Source of the DNA: Microbacterium barkeri
GTDB taxonomy: Bacteria; Actinomycetota; Actinomycetes; Actinomycetales; Microbacteriaceae
Length of the DNA stretch: 64,000 bases
Reading direction: 5' to 3'
Assembly (NCBI RefSeq): GCF_027921765.1
Contig: NZ_BSEJ01000002.1
Span: 1 to 64,000, forward strand
The notes under the pieces: model-generated
The model's input: only the letters and a program-made list of their open reading frames with translations
Told to the model about the DNA's origin: nothing
Database searches by the model: none
In this document: one piece after another, positions 17,053 to 26,408 of the stretch
Layout of the letters: each line of letters opens with the position of its first letter
How positions within the stretch are numbered: the first letter of the stretch is position 1
Position numbers and translations under genes: made by a program

Positions 17053-18672
17053 ATGGAGAGGATGTCCGCGACACCGTCGAACCTGCCCCCCGTCCTGCGA
17101 CCGGAGAACCCGCCGCGACGCTCCCTGACCGAGCTCGCCGAGCGCTTCGGCGGCGAGCTGCGCGGGGAGGCGACGGGCGTCGAGCTCACCGGCGTCACGC
17201 TCGCGACCGCCGACCTGCGCGCGGGCGAGGCGTTCGTCGCGATCCGCGGCGTCAACCGCCACGGTGCGGAGTTCGCGGCGGCCGCGGCCGAGAAGGGCGC
17301 CGTCGCGGTCGTGACGGACACCGAGGGCGCCGAGATCGCGGCGTCGGCCGGCCTGCCGATCGTCGTCGTCTCCGACCCGCGCGCCGTGCTCGGCGATCTG
17401 TCGGCGTGGGTCTACGGCACCGACCGCGACCTGCCGCTGCTCCTCGGGACGACCGGCACGAACGGCAAGACCTCGATCACGCACCTTCTCGACGGCATCC
17501 TCACCCAGATGGGCGTGGTGACGGGGCTCTCCTCGACCGCCGAGCGCCACATCGCGGGCGAGGTCATCGTGTCGCGTCTGACGACCCCCGAGGCGAGCGA
17601 GTTCCACGCGCTGCTCGCCCTCATGCGCGAGCGCGGCGTCGAGGCCGTCGCGGTCGAGGTCAGCGCGCAGGCGCTGACCCGCCATCGCGTCGACGGCCTC
17701 GTCTTCGACGTCGCGGCGTTCACGAATCTCACGCACGACCACCTCGACGACTACGCCGACATGCGCGAGTACTTCGAGGCGAAGGCGTCGTTCTTCACGC
17801 CCGAGCGCTCGCGCCGCACGGTCATCTCCCTCGACTCGGCTCCCGGTGCCGAGTACGTCGCGCGCGCGACCGTGCCCGTGGTCACCGTCGCCACCCCGTC
17901 GATCGCGGCCGACCCCGATGCGGCCGCCCAGGCGGACTGGATCGTCACGATCGACGACGAGCGCCAGGAGGGCACGCGGTTCACGCTGACCGGACCGGAT
18001 GGCCGCGCGCTCACGTCGGTCGTGCCGGTCATCGGCCCACACATGGCGTCGAACGCCGGCACCGCCATCGTCATGCTGCTCGAGGCCGGCTTCGCGTGGG
18101 AGCGCATCGTCGAGGCGCTCGAGCGCGACGGCGGCATCCGCGCGTACCTGCCCGGGCGCACGCAGCTCGTCTCGGGACCGGAGGGCCCGGCGGTCTACGT
18201 CGACTTCGGCCACACGCCCGATGCGTTCGAGAAGACGCTGGCGGCCGTCCGCCGCGTGACTCCCGGCAAGGTGCTCATGCTCTTCGGCGCCGACGGAGAC
18301 CGCGACAAGACGAAGCGCCGCGACATGGGCCGCACGGCCGTCGAGGGAAGCGACATCGTCGTCATCACTGACCACCACCCTCGACACGAGGACCCCGCGG
18401 CCATCCGCGCGACCCTCCTCGAGGGCGCACGCGCGACGAACCCGGATCACCCGATCTACGAGTTCTCGCCGCCCGAGACCGCGATCGTCGAGGCGGTCAA
18501 GCTCGTCGGACCGGGCGACGCGATCCTCTGGGCGGGCCCGGGTCACCAGGACTACCGCGACATCAAGGGCGTCCGCACGCCGTACTCGGCGCGCGAGCTC
18601 GCACGGCGCGCGCTGCGCGACGCCGGCTGGCCCGTGCCGGACCCGGCCTGGCCCGTCCCCTACGAGGACTGA
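17053..18672 (+). CDS. Mur ligase family protein, MurE-like, outside any cell-division cluster
   Basis: 539 residues. It contains the MurE-type N-terminal domain (LTELAERFGGELRG), the P-loop GTTGTNGKTS (about 135), TTPEASEF, HDHLDDYADM and the C-terminal ligase domain. The position of the DNPR motif, which recognises meso-diaminopimelate in DAP-type MurE, reads HHPR here. It would add an amino acid to a UDP-MurNAc-dipeptide or act on a related substrate. Start choice is uncertain: ATG 17053 or ATG 17062. Its location away from other mur genes suggests a second, specialised copy. Confidence 0.86.
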   Translation: MERMSATPSNLPPVLRPENPPRRSLTELAERFGGELRGEATGVELTGVTLATADLRAGEAFVAIRGVNRHGAEFAAAAAEKGAVAVVTDTEGAEIAASAGLPIVVVSDPRAVLGDLSAWVYGTDRDLPLLLGTTGTNGKTSITHLLDGILTQMGVVTGLSSTAERHIAGEVIVSRLTTPEASEFHALLALMRERGVEAVAVEVSAQALTRHRVDGLVFDVAAFTNLTHDHLDDYADMREYFEAKASFFTPERSRRTVISLDSAPGAEYVARATVPVVTVATPSIAADPDAAAQADWIVTIDDERQEGTRFTLTGPDGRALTSVVPVIGPHMASNAGTAIVMLLEAGFAWERIVEALERDGGIRAYLPGRTQLVSGPEGPAVYVDFGHTPDAFEKTLAAVRRVTPGKVLMLFGADGDRDKTKRRDMGRTAVEGSDIVVITDHHPRHEDPAAIRATLLEGARATNPDHPIYEFSPPETAIVEAVKLVGPGDAILWAGPGHQDYRDIKGVRTPYSARELARRALRDAGWPVPDPAWPVPYED

Positions 18673-18680
18673 GCCGCCCC

Positions 18681-18738
18681 CGAGCCCTGGCGCTTGCCCC
18701 GAGCCCTGGCGTCTGCCCCCCGAGCCCTGGCGCTTGCC
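18681..18738. repeat. Three tandem copies of an 18-nt GC-rich unit
   Basis: Units at 18681-18698, 18700-18717 and 18721-18738 share CGAGCCCTGGCG(CT)(T)TGCC with two differences in the middle copy. They lie just after the MurE-like stop. Confidence 0.75.
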
Positions 18739-18784
18739 GCCTGCGGCCGGTCAGATCCGCGGATGGCGGCCGCAAGCGGCAAGC
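18732..18784. terminator. 18-bp hairpin between convergent murE-like gene and dxr
   Basis: Arms 18732-18749 and 18767-18784 pair in 17 of 18 positions around a 17-nt loop. The left arm is formed partly by the third tandem repeat. Its place between converging genes fits a bidirectional terminator. Confidence 0.7.
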
Positions 18785-18806
18785 ACGCCCGCGGGCGGGC
18801 GCGCCG

Positions 18807-19901
18807 TCAGCCGCGTGCGGCGATGAGCTCGTCAGCGCTGCGGCGCGCCCAGGCCTCCGCGTCGGCGAGGGTCTCGAGCGTGAGCTCGGCCGGAGCCTCG
18901 TGTCGGTCGAGCACGGCGGCGATCGTGTCGACGATGCCGGGGAACGACAGCCGCCCGTCGTGGAACGCCTCGACCGCCTGCTCGTTGGCGGCGTTGTAGA
19001 CGGCGGGATGCGTGCCACCGGCCTCACCCGCACGTCGCGCGAGCCGCACCGACGGGAATGCGTCGTCGTCGAGCGGCGAGAACTCCCACGTCTGCGCCGC
19101 GGTCCAGTCGATCGGCACGTCGACGTCGACGAGACGCTCGGGCCAGGAGAGGCCGAGCGCGATCGGGACGAGCATGCGCGGCGGTCCGGCCTGCGCGATC
19201 GTCGAGCCGTCGTGGAACTCCACCATCGAGTGGATGAGCTGCTGCGGGTGCACGACCACCTCGATCCGGTCGTACGGCACGTCGAACAGCAGGTGCGCCT
19301 CGATCACCTCGAGGCCCTTGTTCACGAGCGTCGCCGAGTTCGTCGTGATGACGCGCCCCATCGAGAAGTTCGGGTGCTTGCGCGCCTGGGCGGGCGTGAC
19401 GTTCTCGAGCGCGGAGCGCGACCATCCGCGGAACGGCCCGCCCGACGCGGTCACGACGAGGCGGCGCACCTCGCCGCGCTCCCCGGCCCGCAGCGCCTGG
19501 GCGATCGCGGAGTGCTCCGAGTCGACCGGGACGATCTGCCCCGGGCGGGCGAGCCGCTTGACGAGCTCGCCGCCGACGATGAGCGACTCCTTGTTCGCGA
19601 GGGCGAGCGTGCGCCCGGCCTCGAGCGCCGCGAGCGTGGGGCCGAGGCCGACGGAGCCCGTGATGCCGTTGAGCACGATGTCGGCGTCCACGTCCCGCAC
19701 GAGCTGGGCCGAGCCCTCCGCGCCGAGGGCCATGTGCTCGACGCCGAACTCGGCCGCCTGCGCGCGGAGCAGGTCCGCGTTGGATCCCGTCGAGAGGCCG
19801 ACCAGCTCGAACCGGTCGCGGTGCGCGCGGATGACCTCGAGCGCCTGCGTGCCGATGGACCCGCTCGACCCCAGGACGATGACGCGGCGCACGCGGGTCA
19901 C
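18807..19901 (-). CDS. dxr: 1-deoxy-D-xylulose 5-phosphate reductoisomerase
   Basis: 364 residues. The NADPH-binding start is [18 protein letters not shown]. The catalytic metal site is [14 protein letters not shown] (about 140), and substrate-binding parts are [12 protein letters not shown] and [23 protein letters not shown]. It makes MEP, the second step of the MEP pathway to which ispG belongs. The GTG start at 19899-19901 overlaps the TGA of the FKBP gene in a GTGA junction, so translation is probably coupled. Confidence 0.95.
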   Translation of the reverse strand: MTRVRRVIVLGSSGSIGTQALEVIRAHRDRFELVGLSTGSNADLLRAQAAEFGVEHMALGAEGSAQLVRDVDADIVLNGITGSVGLGPTLAALEAGRTLALANKESLIVGGELVKRLARPGQIVPVDSEHSAIAQALRAGERGEVRRLVVTASGGPFRGWSRSALENVTPAQARKHPNFSMGRVITTNSATLVNKGLEVIEAHLLFDVPYDRIEVVVHPQQLIHSMVEFHDGSTIAQAGPPRMLVPIALGLSWPERLVDVDVPIDWTAAQTWEFSPLDDDAFPSVRLARRAGEAGGTHPAVYNAANEQAVEAFHDGRLSFPGIVDTIAAVLDRHEAPAELTLETLADAEAWARRSADELIAARG

Positions 19902-20893
19902 TCCGCCGGAGCCTCTTCTGCGGCGGGCGCCGGGTGCTGGGTCGCGAGGATGTCGACGACGAAGACGAGCGTCTCCTCCTGGAGCTCGTTGCCCTCGCTC
20001 GCGCCGTAGCCCTCGGCGGGCGGGATGACCGCGAGCACCTGCGAGCCGACCTTCTGGCCCTCGAGGGCCTTCTTGAAGCCCGTCACCACGCCCGTGGTCT
20101 CGAACTGCGCGGGCGTGCCGCGGTCCCAGCTCGAGTCGAACACGGAGCCGTCGGAGAGCTTCACGCCCGTGTACTGGACGAGGACCATGTCGCCCGCCTC
20201 GACCGTGGCGCCGTCGCCGGCCTTGAGGGTCGACAGCTCGGTCGTCTCCGGCGCCTCGGCGCCCTCCGGGATCGTGACGGTCGGAGCGCCGTCCTCGGCG
20301 AGCTCGACCGTGGGCATGCCCTCGGTCGGCTCCTGCTCCTCGCCCCACGCCGCGGTCGGCGTCACACTGAGGAGGTCGAAGACGTAGATCTGCGCGTTCG
20401 TCGCGGTGCCGGCCTGGTCGGTGCCCGACGGAAGCGCGAGCACGAGACGCGAGCCGACGTTCTCGCACCCCGTGAACTGACCGAGCGACTCGGGCGACAC
20501 GAGCGCGGGGAGCAGCTCGCCCTCGTTGTAGCCGAGCTCCCCGACCTTCTCGCCGCTCACGGCGTCGTAGGCGGTGAGCGCGTAGTTGAGGTAGTCGCCG
20601 CTCTGGACCGGCTCGCCGTCGCCCTCCTCGAGGACGAGGCGCTGGGCCTCGGGGACCTCGATCGGCTTCTCGAAGGTGGCCGTCGACGGCTCGCCGAGCT
20701 CGCCGTCCACTGTCACCGACTCCACGGCCTCGCCCGTGGGGGCGGCGGCCGCGCAGAGGTCGGCGGGCGTGCCCGTGGGCGACGCCTCCGGCTCCGCCTC
20801 TCCCGAGGGCGCGCAGCCCGCGAGGGCGAGAGCCGCGACGACGGCGGTGGACATCAGGCCAAGGGAGCGAGCACGCACGGAAACCTCATTCAT
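19898..20893 (-). CDS. FKBP-type peptidyl-prolyl isomerase lipoprotein
   Basis: 331 residues. The lipoprotein signal is about residues 7-27 with lipobox LAGC (Cys27). The C-terminal FKBP domain (about 225-315) has [40 protein letters not shown] and [15 protein letters not shown], the canonical active-site blocks. A diverged FKBP-like repeat seems to occupy about 75-175 ([25 protein letters not shown]). It would assist folding of exported proteins outside the membrane. It is immediately upstream of dxr with a 4-nt overlap. Confidence 0.88.
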   Translation of the reverse strand: MNEVSVRARSLGLMSTAVVAALALAGCAPSGEAEPEASPTGTPADLCAAAAPTGEAVESVTVDGELGEPSTATFEKPIEVPEAQRLVLEEGDGEPVQSGDYLNYALTAYDAVSGEKVGELGYNEGELLPALVSPESLGQFTGCENVGSRLVLALPSGTDQAGTATNAQIYVFDLLSVTPTAAWGEEQEPTEGMPTVELAEDGAPTVTIPEGAEAPETTELSTLKAGDGATVEAGDMVLVQYTGVKLSDGSVFDSSWDRGTPAQFETTGVVTGFKKALEGQKVGSQVLAVIPPAEGYGASEGNELQEETLVFVVDILATQHPAPAAEEAPAE

Positions 20894-21007
20894 CGGGGGA
20901 TCGCGTCCATCCTCCCCGATTTCCGCTCCGCATGCGCTGAACGCCGCGGTCGCACCGGCGATCCGCAGGATTCCGGCGGCGGCATACGTCGGCAGTACCC
21001 TGGAGGG

Positions 21008-21778
21008 ATGACCGACGACGTGCAGAACCGGGCCGAGTCCGACGGCTCACCCGTCCGCCCCAGCTGGGTCTACACGCTGGGGCGCGTCGTCCTCGCTCCT
21101 CTCGCCCGCGCCGTCTACCGCCCTCGTGTCGAGGGCAGGGAGAACATCCCCGCCGAGGGGGCGGTCATCCTCGCGAGCAATCACCTGTCGTTCATCGACT
21201 CGATCGTCATCCCGATCGCGGCGGCACCGCGCCCTGTCCACTTCCTCGCGAAGTCGGACTACTTCACCGGCACCGGCTTCAAGGGCTGGTTCTCGCGGAC
21301 GTTCTTCACGGCCGTCGGCGCGATCCCGGTCGACCGCGCCGCCGGGCAGGCCGCGCTCGACGCGCTCGACCGGCAGAAGGACATCCTCGCGACGGGCGCG
21401 GCCGTGGCGCTTCACCCGGAGGGCACGCGCTCGCGCGACGGGCGCCTGTACAAGGGCCGGACGGGCGTCGCGTACCTCGCGCTCGAGAGCGGCGCCCCGG
21501 TCGTGCCGATCGGGCTCATCGGCACGGACAAGGTGATGCCGGTGGGCGCTCGCATGCCGTCGCTCCGCGACCGGGTGACGGTGCGCTTCGGCGCGCCGAT
21601 CGATGTGTCCGTGCACGGACCGGCCTCCTCGGGCAAGGCGCGCCGCGCGGCCACGGATCAGATCATGGCGGCCATCCACGAGCTGTCCGGCCAGGAGCTC
21701 GCCGGGGTCTACAACGAGCTTCCGGCGAGCAGCACGCTCGAGAAGATCAAGCGCGCCCTGCCCCACGAGCGCCTGTAG
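21008..21778 (+). CDS. Lysophospholipid acyltransferase (PlsC family)
   Basis: 256 residues. The acyltransferase motifs are in order: ILASNHLSFIDSIV (NHxxxxD, about 53-60), the GWFSRTFFTAVGAIPVDR region, HPEGTRSRDGRLYKGRTG (about 138) and VPIGLIG. It would transfer an acyl chain to 1-acyl-glycerol-3-phosphate. The start is ATG 21008. A TACCCT box lies 6 nt upstream, and a GGAGGG within those nucleotides could also serve ribosomes. It converges with the OsmC gene, whose stop is 3 nt away. Confidence 0.9.
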   Translation: MTDDVQNRAESDGSPVRPSWVYTLGRVVLAPLARAVYRPRVEGRENIPAEGAVILASNHLSFIDSIVIPIAAAPRPVHFLAKSDYFTGTGFKGWFSRTFFTAVGAIPVDRAAGQAALDALDRQKDILATGAAVALHPEGTRSRDGRLYKGRTGVAYLALESGAPVVPIGLIGTDKVMPVGARMPSLRDRVTVRFGAPIDVSVHGPASSGKARRAATDQIMAAIHELSGQELAGVYNELPASSTLEKIKRALPHERL

Positions 21779-21781
21779 CCG

Positions 21782-22249
21782 TCAGCCGACGGAGACCTCC
21801 GCCTCGTGGTGCACGGGGAAGTTCACCGAGTTGGCGATGAAGCACCACTCGTGGGCGTCGTCGTGCGCCGCGCGCGCGTCCTCGACCATCGACGCGTCGG
21901 CGACCGTGACCCGCGGGCGCAGCGTCACGCTCTCGTAGCGCCCGCCGTTGCCCTGCTGGCGCATGGTTCCGACCGCGTCATCGACGTACGACGTGACGAC
22001 GACGCCGCGGACCACGCACGCGTGCAGGTAGGACAGCAGATGGCACTCCGACAGCGCCGCGAGGAGCAGGTCCTCGGGGTTCCAACGCGCGCCGTCTCCG
22101 CGGAACGCGACGTCGGCGGATGCGAGCACCTCGGGCTTGCCCTCGATCCTCAGCGACACGGACCTGTCGTAGTCGCGGTATCCGGATGTCCCGGTGCCCC
22201 GGTTGCCGGTCCAGGTGGCGGTGAGCGCGTAGTGGTGTTCGCCGAGCAT
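21782..22249 (-). CDS. OsmC/Ohr family protein
   Basis: 155 residues of the OsmC fold. Both family cysteines are visible: LSECHLLSYLHAC (about residue 67) and HEWCFIANSVNFPV (about 136). WNPEDLLLAALSECH is the strongest signature. OsmC/Ohr proteins reduce organic hydroperoxides through these cysteines. Its partner reductant is not visible here. It is adjacent and convergent to the acyltransferase and divergent from the asparaginase gene. Confidence 0.88.
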   Translation of the reverse strand: MLGEHHYALTATWTGNRGTGTSGYRDYDRSVSLRIEGKPEVLASADVAFRGDGARWNPEDLLLAALSECHLLSYLHACVVRGVVVTSYVDDAVGTMRQQGNGGRYESVTLRPRVTVADASMVEDARAAHDDAHEWCFIANSVNFPVHHEAEVSVG

Positions 22250-22299
22250 GCCCCCAGTGTCGCACCGCGGACGCCGACGAAGGGCCCGCGGCGCTTCGT

Positions 22300-22305
22300 T
22301 AGGGT
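22300..22305 (+). promoter_or_regulatory. -10 box TAGGGT of a leaderless promoter
   Basis: TAGGGT is followed by 6 nt and the GTG start of the asparaginase gene at 22312. Confidence 0.45.
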
Positions 22306-22311
22306 TGTGAG

Positions 22312-23307
22312 GTGACCCCAGAGACCTTCACCGCCCCGGATGCCGTCGAGCTCGCCGTCGTCGATCGAGGAGGGTTCGTGGAGTCCCGCCACGTCGGCGC
22401 CGCGCTCGTGCTGTCGCCCGACGGCGAGGTGGTCACGGCGCTCGGCCGCACCGACGCGCTCGTGCTCCCCCGCTCGGCGCTCAAGCCGCTGCAGGCCATC
22501 GGATCGGTCACCGCGGGCGCGCCCCTCGAGGGCGAGCGACTCGCGCTCGCCACCGCGAGCCATGCGGGTACCGACCGTCACGCCTCGGTGGTGCGTGACA
22601 TGCTCGGATCGGTCGGCCTCAGCGAGGACGCCCTCGGATGCCCCGCACAGTGGCCGAGCGACTCGACGACCCGCGACGCGATGGTGCGCGACCACTTCGA
22701 GCCGTCCCGCCTCCGGATGAACTGCTCGGGCAAGCACGCCGCGATGCTCATGGCGTGCGTCGCGAGCGGCTGGGACACCGCGACGTATCTCGACCCCGCG
22801 CATCCGCTGCAGCTGCGCATCCGCGAGGTCGTCGAGCGACTGTCGGGCGAGCGCGTCGGCGCCACGGTCGTGGACGGCTGCGGCGCGCCCGTGCACGCGA
22901 TCACGCTCGCCGGGCTCGCGCGCGCCGTGCACCGGGCGGGCAACTCGTCGGAGCGGTCGCCGTTCGCGATGCACCGCGTCGCGGGCGCGCTCGTGCGGGC
23001 GGTGCGCGAGCACCCCTGGACGGTCGACGGGCCGGGCCGCCCGGACACGGTCGCGATCGAGACGTTCGGGGTCTACTCGAAGTTCGGCGCGGAGGGCGTG
23101 CAGACGATGATCGCTCCCGACGGGACGACCGTGGCGCTCAAGATGCTCGACGGCTCGACGCGCGCGGGGCTCGTCGTGGCGCTCACCCTGCTCGCACGGG
23201 CGGGCGCTCTCTCGGCGGAGGCGGTCGACTCCTTCGCGCGCAGCCACCCGCTGCTGTCGATCCGCGGCGGCGGCGTCGAGGTGGGTCGCATCCGCGCGAC
23301 CGTGTGA
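22312..23307 (+). CDS. L-asparaginase II (Rhizobium etli-type, AsnB/DUF family)
   Basis: 331 residues. It opens AVDRG-like (VVDRGGFVESRHVGAALVL), followed by PRSALKPLQAIGSV, CPAQWP, MNCSGKHAAMLMAC (Ser and Lys of the active site, about 139-145) and VDGPGRPDTVAIETF. These define the thermolabile asparaginase family unrelated to E. coli AnsA/AnsB. It hydrolyses asparagine to aspartate and ammonia. The GTG start follows a -10 box with leaderless spacing. It converges with the FtsK-like gene. Confidence 0.87.
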   Translation: MTPETFTAPDAVELAVVDRGGFVESRHVGAALVLSPDGEVVTALGRTDALVLPRSALKPLQAIGSVTAGAPLEGERLALATASHAGTDRHASVVRDMLGSVGLSEDALGCPAQWPSDSTTRDAMVRDHFEPSRLRMNCSGKHAAMLMACVASGWDTATYLDPAHPLQLRIREVVERLSGERVGATVVDGCGAPVHAITLAGLARAVHRAGNSSERSPFAMHRVAGALVRAVREHPWTVDGPGRPDTVAIETFGVYSKFGAEGVQTMIAPDGTTVALKMLDGSTRAGLVVALTLLARAGALSAEAVDSFARSHPLLSIRGGGVEVGRIRATV

Positions 23308-23334
23308 CGCCGAGCCTGACCGAGGCGCGTCGGA

Positions 23335-26097
23335 TCATGGCAGGACGATCCGTCGCGGCGGGAGACCGTCGGCGCACAGCCACGCCCGCGAGGCGCGCGT
23401 GCGCGCGAACGGCGGCAGCTCCCGCTCCCCGGTGAGCGCGCGCAGCTCGGTCGCGCACTCGGCGCCCACGACCAGCGGATGGCCGCCGCGCGCCTCCTGA
23501 AGGAGCGCCCACTGGCGCTGCCACGACTCCGGCTCCCCCGCGACGACGACCGGCGCGTCCGCGCCAGCGAGGCTCTCGAGAGATGATCCCGGCGGGAGCT
23601 CGTCCAGGGCGAGGATCCGCACGCCGTCGCCCCATCCGTCGGCGAGCGCGGCGCAGCGTCGACGTGCCGCTTTCACGACCAGCGCGGTGACGGGAGCGCC
23701 CGGGCGCCAGGCGACGGGCGTGGCCGGCTCAGCCTCGCCGCGAACTGCGCCGGGAGCGAGAGCGAACTGCACCTCTTGCCCGTCGAGGACCCCGCGCCCG
23801 GGCGGCCGCCGCGGGTCGAACGTCGTCGCGTCGCCGCCGGCCGCGGCGTGGTCGGCGCGCGACGCGAGCGCCAGGAGCGCCCGCCGCGGAAGGAGATCGA
23901 TGATCCGCGCGACCGCGCCGGTGACGCGCGCGGTCGTCGCGACGACGGTCATCCGCCTCTCCCCCGCATCGCGCACGACGTTCTCGATGCGCTCGGCGAT
24001 GGCGTGCGCGTAGTCGTGGGGGAATCGCGCGAGCAGAGCGTCGAGATCGTCGACGAGGAGCAGCCCGTCGACGGCGTGCTCGGCGCACTCGACGGCATCC
24101 CAGGCTCCCTCCGCGTCGCGGGGGACGACGATCGCATCGGGGCGCTGCGCACGGACGAGACGCACGACGTTCGAGGTGCCGCTCCCCGATCCGCCGACGA
24201 CGACGAGCCCGCGCTCGACACCGGGGCGGAGGGTCACCACCGGCTGGCGCTGCCGCTCCGGATCGTCGGCGATGCCGAGCACGACGGCGGAGGCATCCGG
24301 CTCGCGGCCGCGCACCGCGGCGAGGGGCAGCTCGGACGGCAGCGGCGGCAGCCACGGGCCCTGTGCGCGCGGCGCCCCCTCGGCGCCGATCGGCGCGAGC
24401 TCGCGCGGGGTGGTGAGCGCGATGCGCGTGAGCCGTGGCGCCGCGTCGGCCGCGCGGCGGATGTACGCGAGGCCGCGCCCGTCGGCGCCGCCCGGCAGCG
24501 TCGCGGCGAGATCGACGCCGATCACGCCGCGGCTCTCGGACGGCTCGGCGACGCGCAGGGCGATGCGCAGGGGGCAGTTGGCGACCAGGGCATCGCGGAG
24601 CACGCCCGTCGAGCGCTGCGTGCCCAGGATGAGATGCATGCCCAGCGCCCGGCCGCGTGCGGCGACGTCGGCGAAGACGGCGTGGAGATCCGGGTGCTCC
24701 TGCAGCATGGCCGCGAACTCGTCGACGACGATGACGAGGCGAGGCAGCTCGACGCCGGGCGCGCCGACATCGCGCGCCCCGCACGCAGCGAGCCGTGCCT
24801 CGCGCCGGCGCACCTCGGCGCGCAGGCTCTCGACCGCCCGCCGCGATGCCGCCCCATCGAGGTCGGTGATGACCCCGGTCACGTGCGGCAGCTCGGAGAG
24901 CGCATCGAACGCGGTTCCGCCTTTGAAGTCCGCGAGGAGGAACACCACGCGGTCGGCGGTGTAGGTCCTCGCAAGCGACGCGACCCACGTGACGAGCAGC
25001 TCGCTCTTGCCCGCTCCCGTCGTCCCCACGACGACCGCGTGCGGACCGTCGGCGACGATGTCGATCACGGCCGGCTCGCCGTCCGCCCGCCCCACGACCG
25101 CCGGCAGACCCGCGCGATCCCCGGACGCGACGGGCTCGAGCTCGCCGAGGGTCAGCGCGGCATCGGGCCCGCCGCGGCCGCCGCGCTCGGCTCCGCGGCC
25201 CGCGAGCCCCTCGGCCACGGCCTGCGCCTGCGCGCGGGAGACGGCCTCGAGGGCGACGTCCTCCTCGTGCGTGCCGCGGATGAGCCGCCCCTGCAGGCCC
25301 TCGCCGACGTCGAGGACCGCCCCGCAGGCCTCGGGCGGAGCGGCATCCGGCGCGCGGACCGCGATCACGATGTCCGCGTCCGGTGGCGGTCCCTCGCCGG
25401 AGAGCGCCAGACGCCGCGGCGCTGAGGTCTGCCGATGCGGCAGCGCGTCCATCCACTCCTCCCCGGGAGGAGCCGCCGCGACGCCGAGAGCCTCGGGAGC
25501 CACCCGCAGGCAGACCTGGAGCGCGAGGGCGCGCGCCACCGCCTGGGCCACGACCGGCGCTCCCCGCACGCACACGCCTTCGCCCGGTGCGATGGAGATC
25601 GGGGCATCGGGAAGGACCCCCGCCCGCCGGCGCAGGGCGTCTGCGCGCTCGCCCTCGCCGCCCGACACCCGGACGCGACTCGATGCTTCCCCGCGGCCGA
25701 CCACGAGTTCGTCGGATGAGGCGCGCCACACCGCGCGCTCGTCGGCGAGCAGCGCGCCGAGATCGACGAGCCGGCGGTTCAGCTCGACCCGCTCGCGATC
25801 GTGGCGCTGCTCGATCTCGCGCTCGATGCGCGCACACGCCTCGGCGTAGGCGGCGTCGGCGCGCCGACGCTCCCGTCGGGAGCTGCGTCGCGCGTCGACC
25901 GCGGCGGCGACGGCCATGAGCGGGCCGAGGGCGGCGAAGCAGAGAGACAGCAGCGACCCCGTGACGAACCACATGGCGACGCCGCCGACGACGGGCACGA
26001 GCGCCGCGAACAGCGGCCAGCGTGCGGGCCGCGGCGGCGGGGCGGGCGACGGCAGAGAGAGCGGCTCGTCGATGCGCGCCGCGAGGGGACTCGTCAT
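23335..26097 (-). CDS. FtsK/SpoIIIE-domain ATPase, EccC-like, orphan
   Basis: 920 residues. Two N-terminal TM helices (about 28-46 and 48-67) are followed by a coiled, charged region (70-125). The first ATPase domain has Walker A GTTGAGKS (358-365), FLLADFKGGTAFD and Walker B LVIVVDEFAAMLQ. A second ATPase domain has GGSGSGTS where the P-loop lysine should be, so it is probably inactive. This is the layout of type VII secretion motor EccC/EssC. No WXG100, EccB, EccD or EccE gene is near, only a PP2C phosphatase and a membrane protein. Confidence 0.85.
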   Translation of the reverse strand: MTSPLAARIDEPLSLPSPAPPPRPARWPLFAALVPVVGGVAMWFVTGSLLSLCFAALGPLMAVAAAVDARRSSRRERRRADAAYAEACARIEREIEQRHDRERVELNRRLVDLGALLADERAVWRASSDELVVGRGEASSRVRVSGGEGERADALRRRAGVLPDAPISIAPGEGVCVRGAPVVAQAVARALALQVCLRVAPEALGVAAAPPGEEWMDALPHRQTSAPRRLALSGEGPPPDADIVIAVRAPDAAPPEACGAVLDVGEGLQGRLIRGTHEEDVALEAVSRAQAQAVAEGLAGRGAERGGRGGPDAALTLGELEPVASGDRAGLPAVVGRADGEPAVIDIVADGPHAVVVGTTGAGKSELLVTWVASLARTYTADRVVFLLADFKGGTAFDALSELPHVTGVITDLDGAASRRAVESLRAEVRRREARLAACGARDVGAPGVELPRLVIVVDEFAAMLQEHPDLHAVFADVAARGRALGMHLILGTQRSTGVLRDALVANCPLRIALRVAEPSESRGVIGVDLAATLPGGADGRGLAYIRRAADAAPRLTRIALTTPRELAPIGAEGAPRAQGPWLPPLPSELPLAAVRGREPDASAVVLGIADDPERQRQPVVTLRPGVERGLVVVGGSGSGTSNVVRLVRAQRPDAIVVPRDAEGAWDAVECAEHAVDGLLLVDDLDALLARFPHDYAHAIAERIENVVRDAGERRMTVVATTARVTGAVARIIDLLPRRALLALASRADHAAAGGDATTFDPRRPPGRGVLDGQEVQFALAPGAVRGEAEPATPVAWRPGAPVTALVVKAARRRCAALADGWGDGVRILALDELPPGSSLESLAGADAPVVVAGEPESWQRQWALLQEARGGHPLVVGAECATELRALTGERELPPFARTRASRAWLCADGLPPRRIVLP

Positions 26098-26408
26098 GCT
26101 CCCATGTCACCGCGGATGACGAGTCGGATGGCCGGCGACTGCTCCCCTGTGGACAGGCGCGCCGGGCGCGCTGGCCTGTGCACGCGGCGCGGGCCGCGCT
26201 GTGGTGCCCGGAATCGGATGGCCGGGGCTCCTGTGCGCGTGTCTGTCCCAGGAGTGCTCACCCGCCCCGCCGATCCGAATCCGGTGACGCTCGCGCGCGA
26301 GGGCCGATCCGGCCCGGGCCGATCCGGCGACGCTCTCGCGCGTGGGCCGATCCGGCGCGAGGGCCTGTGCCCGCGGCGCGGACCGGCCCGCGCCGACGTC
26401 AGGACGTG
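26098..26408. other. Intergenic region with short direct repeats
   Basis: Between the FtsK-like start and the PP2C stop. It contains GGCCGATCCGG three times (26302-26312, 26317-26327, 26345-26355), the outer two inside a longer similar segment of about 27 nt. It must carry the FtsK-like promoter, but no convincing box is visible. No gene is supported. Confidence 0.55.

Noticed and set aside
18681..18738. Possible CRISPR array
   Set aside because: Repeats are directly adjacent with spacers of 1-3 nt, and there are no cas genes.
22240..22260. -10 box for the OsmC gene (GACACT, 6 nt before the ATG)
   Set aside because: The first base does not fit TANNNT and no -35 is visible; too weak to list as a promoter.
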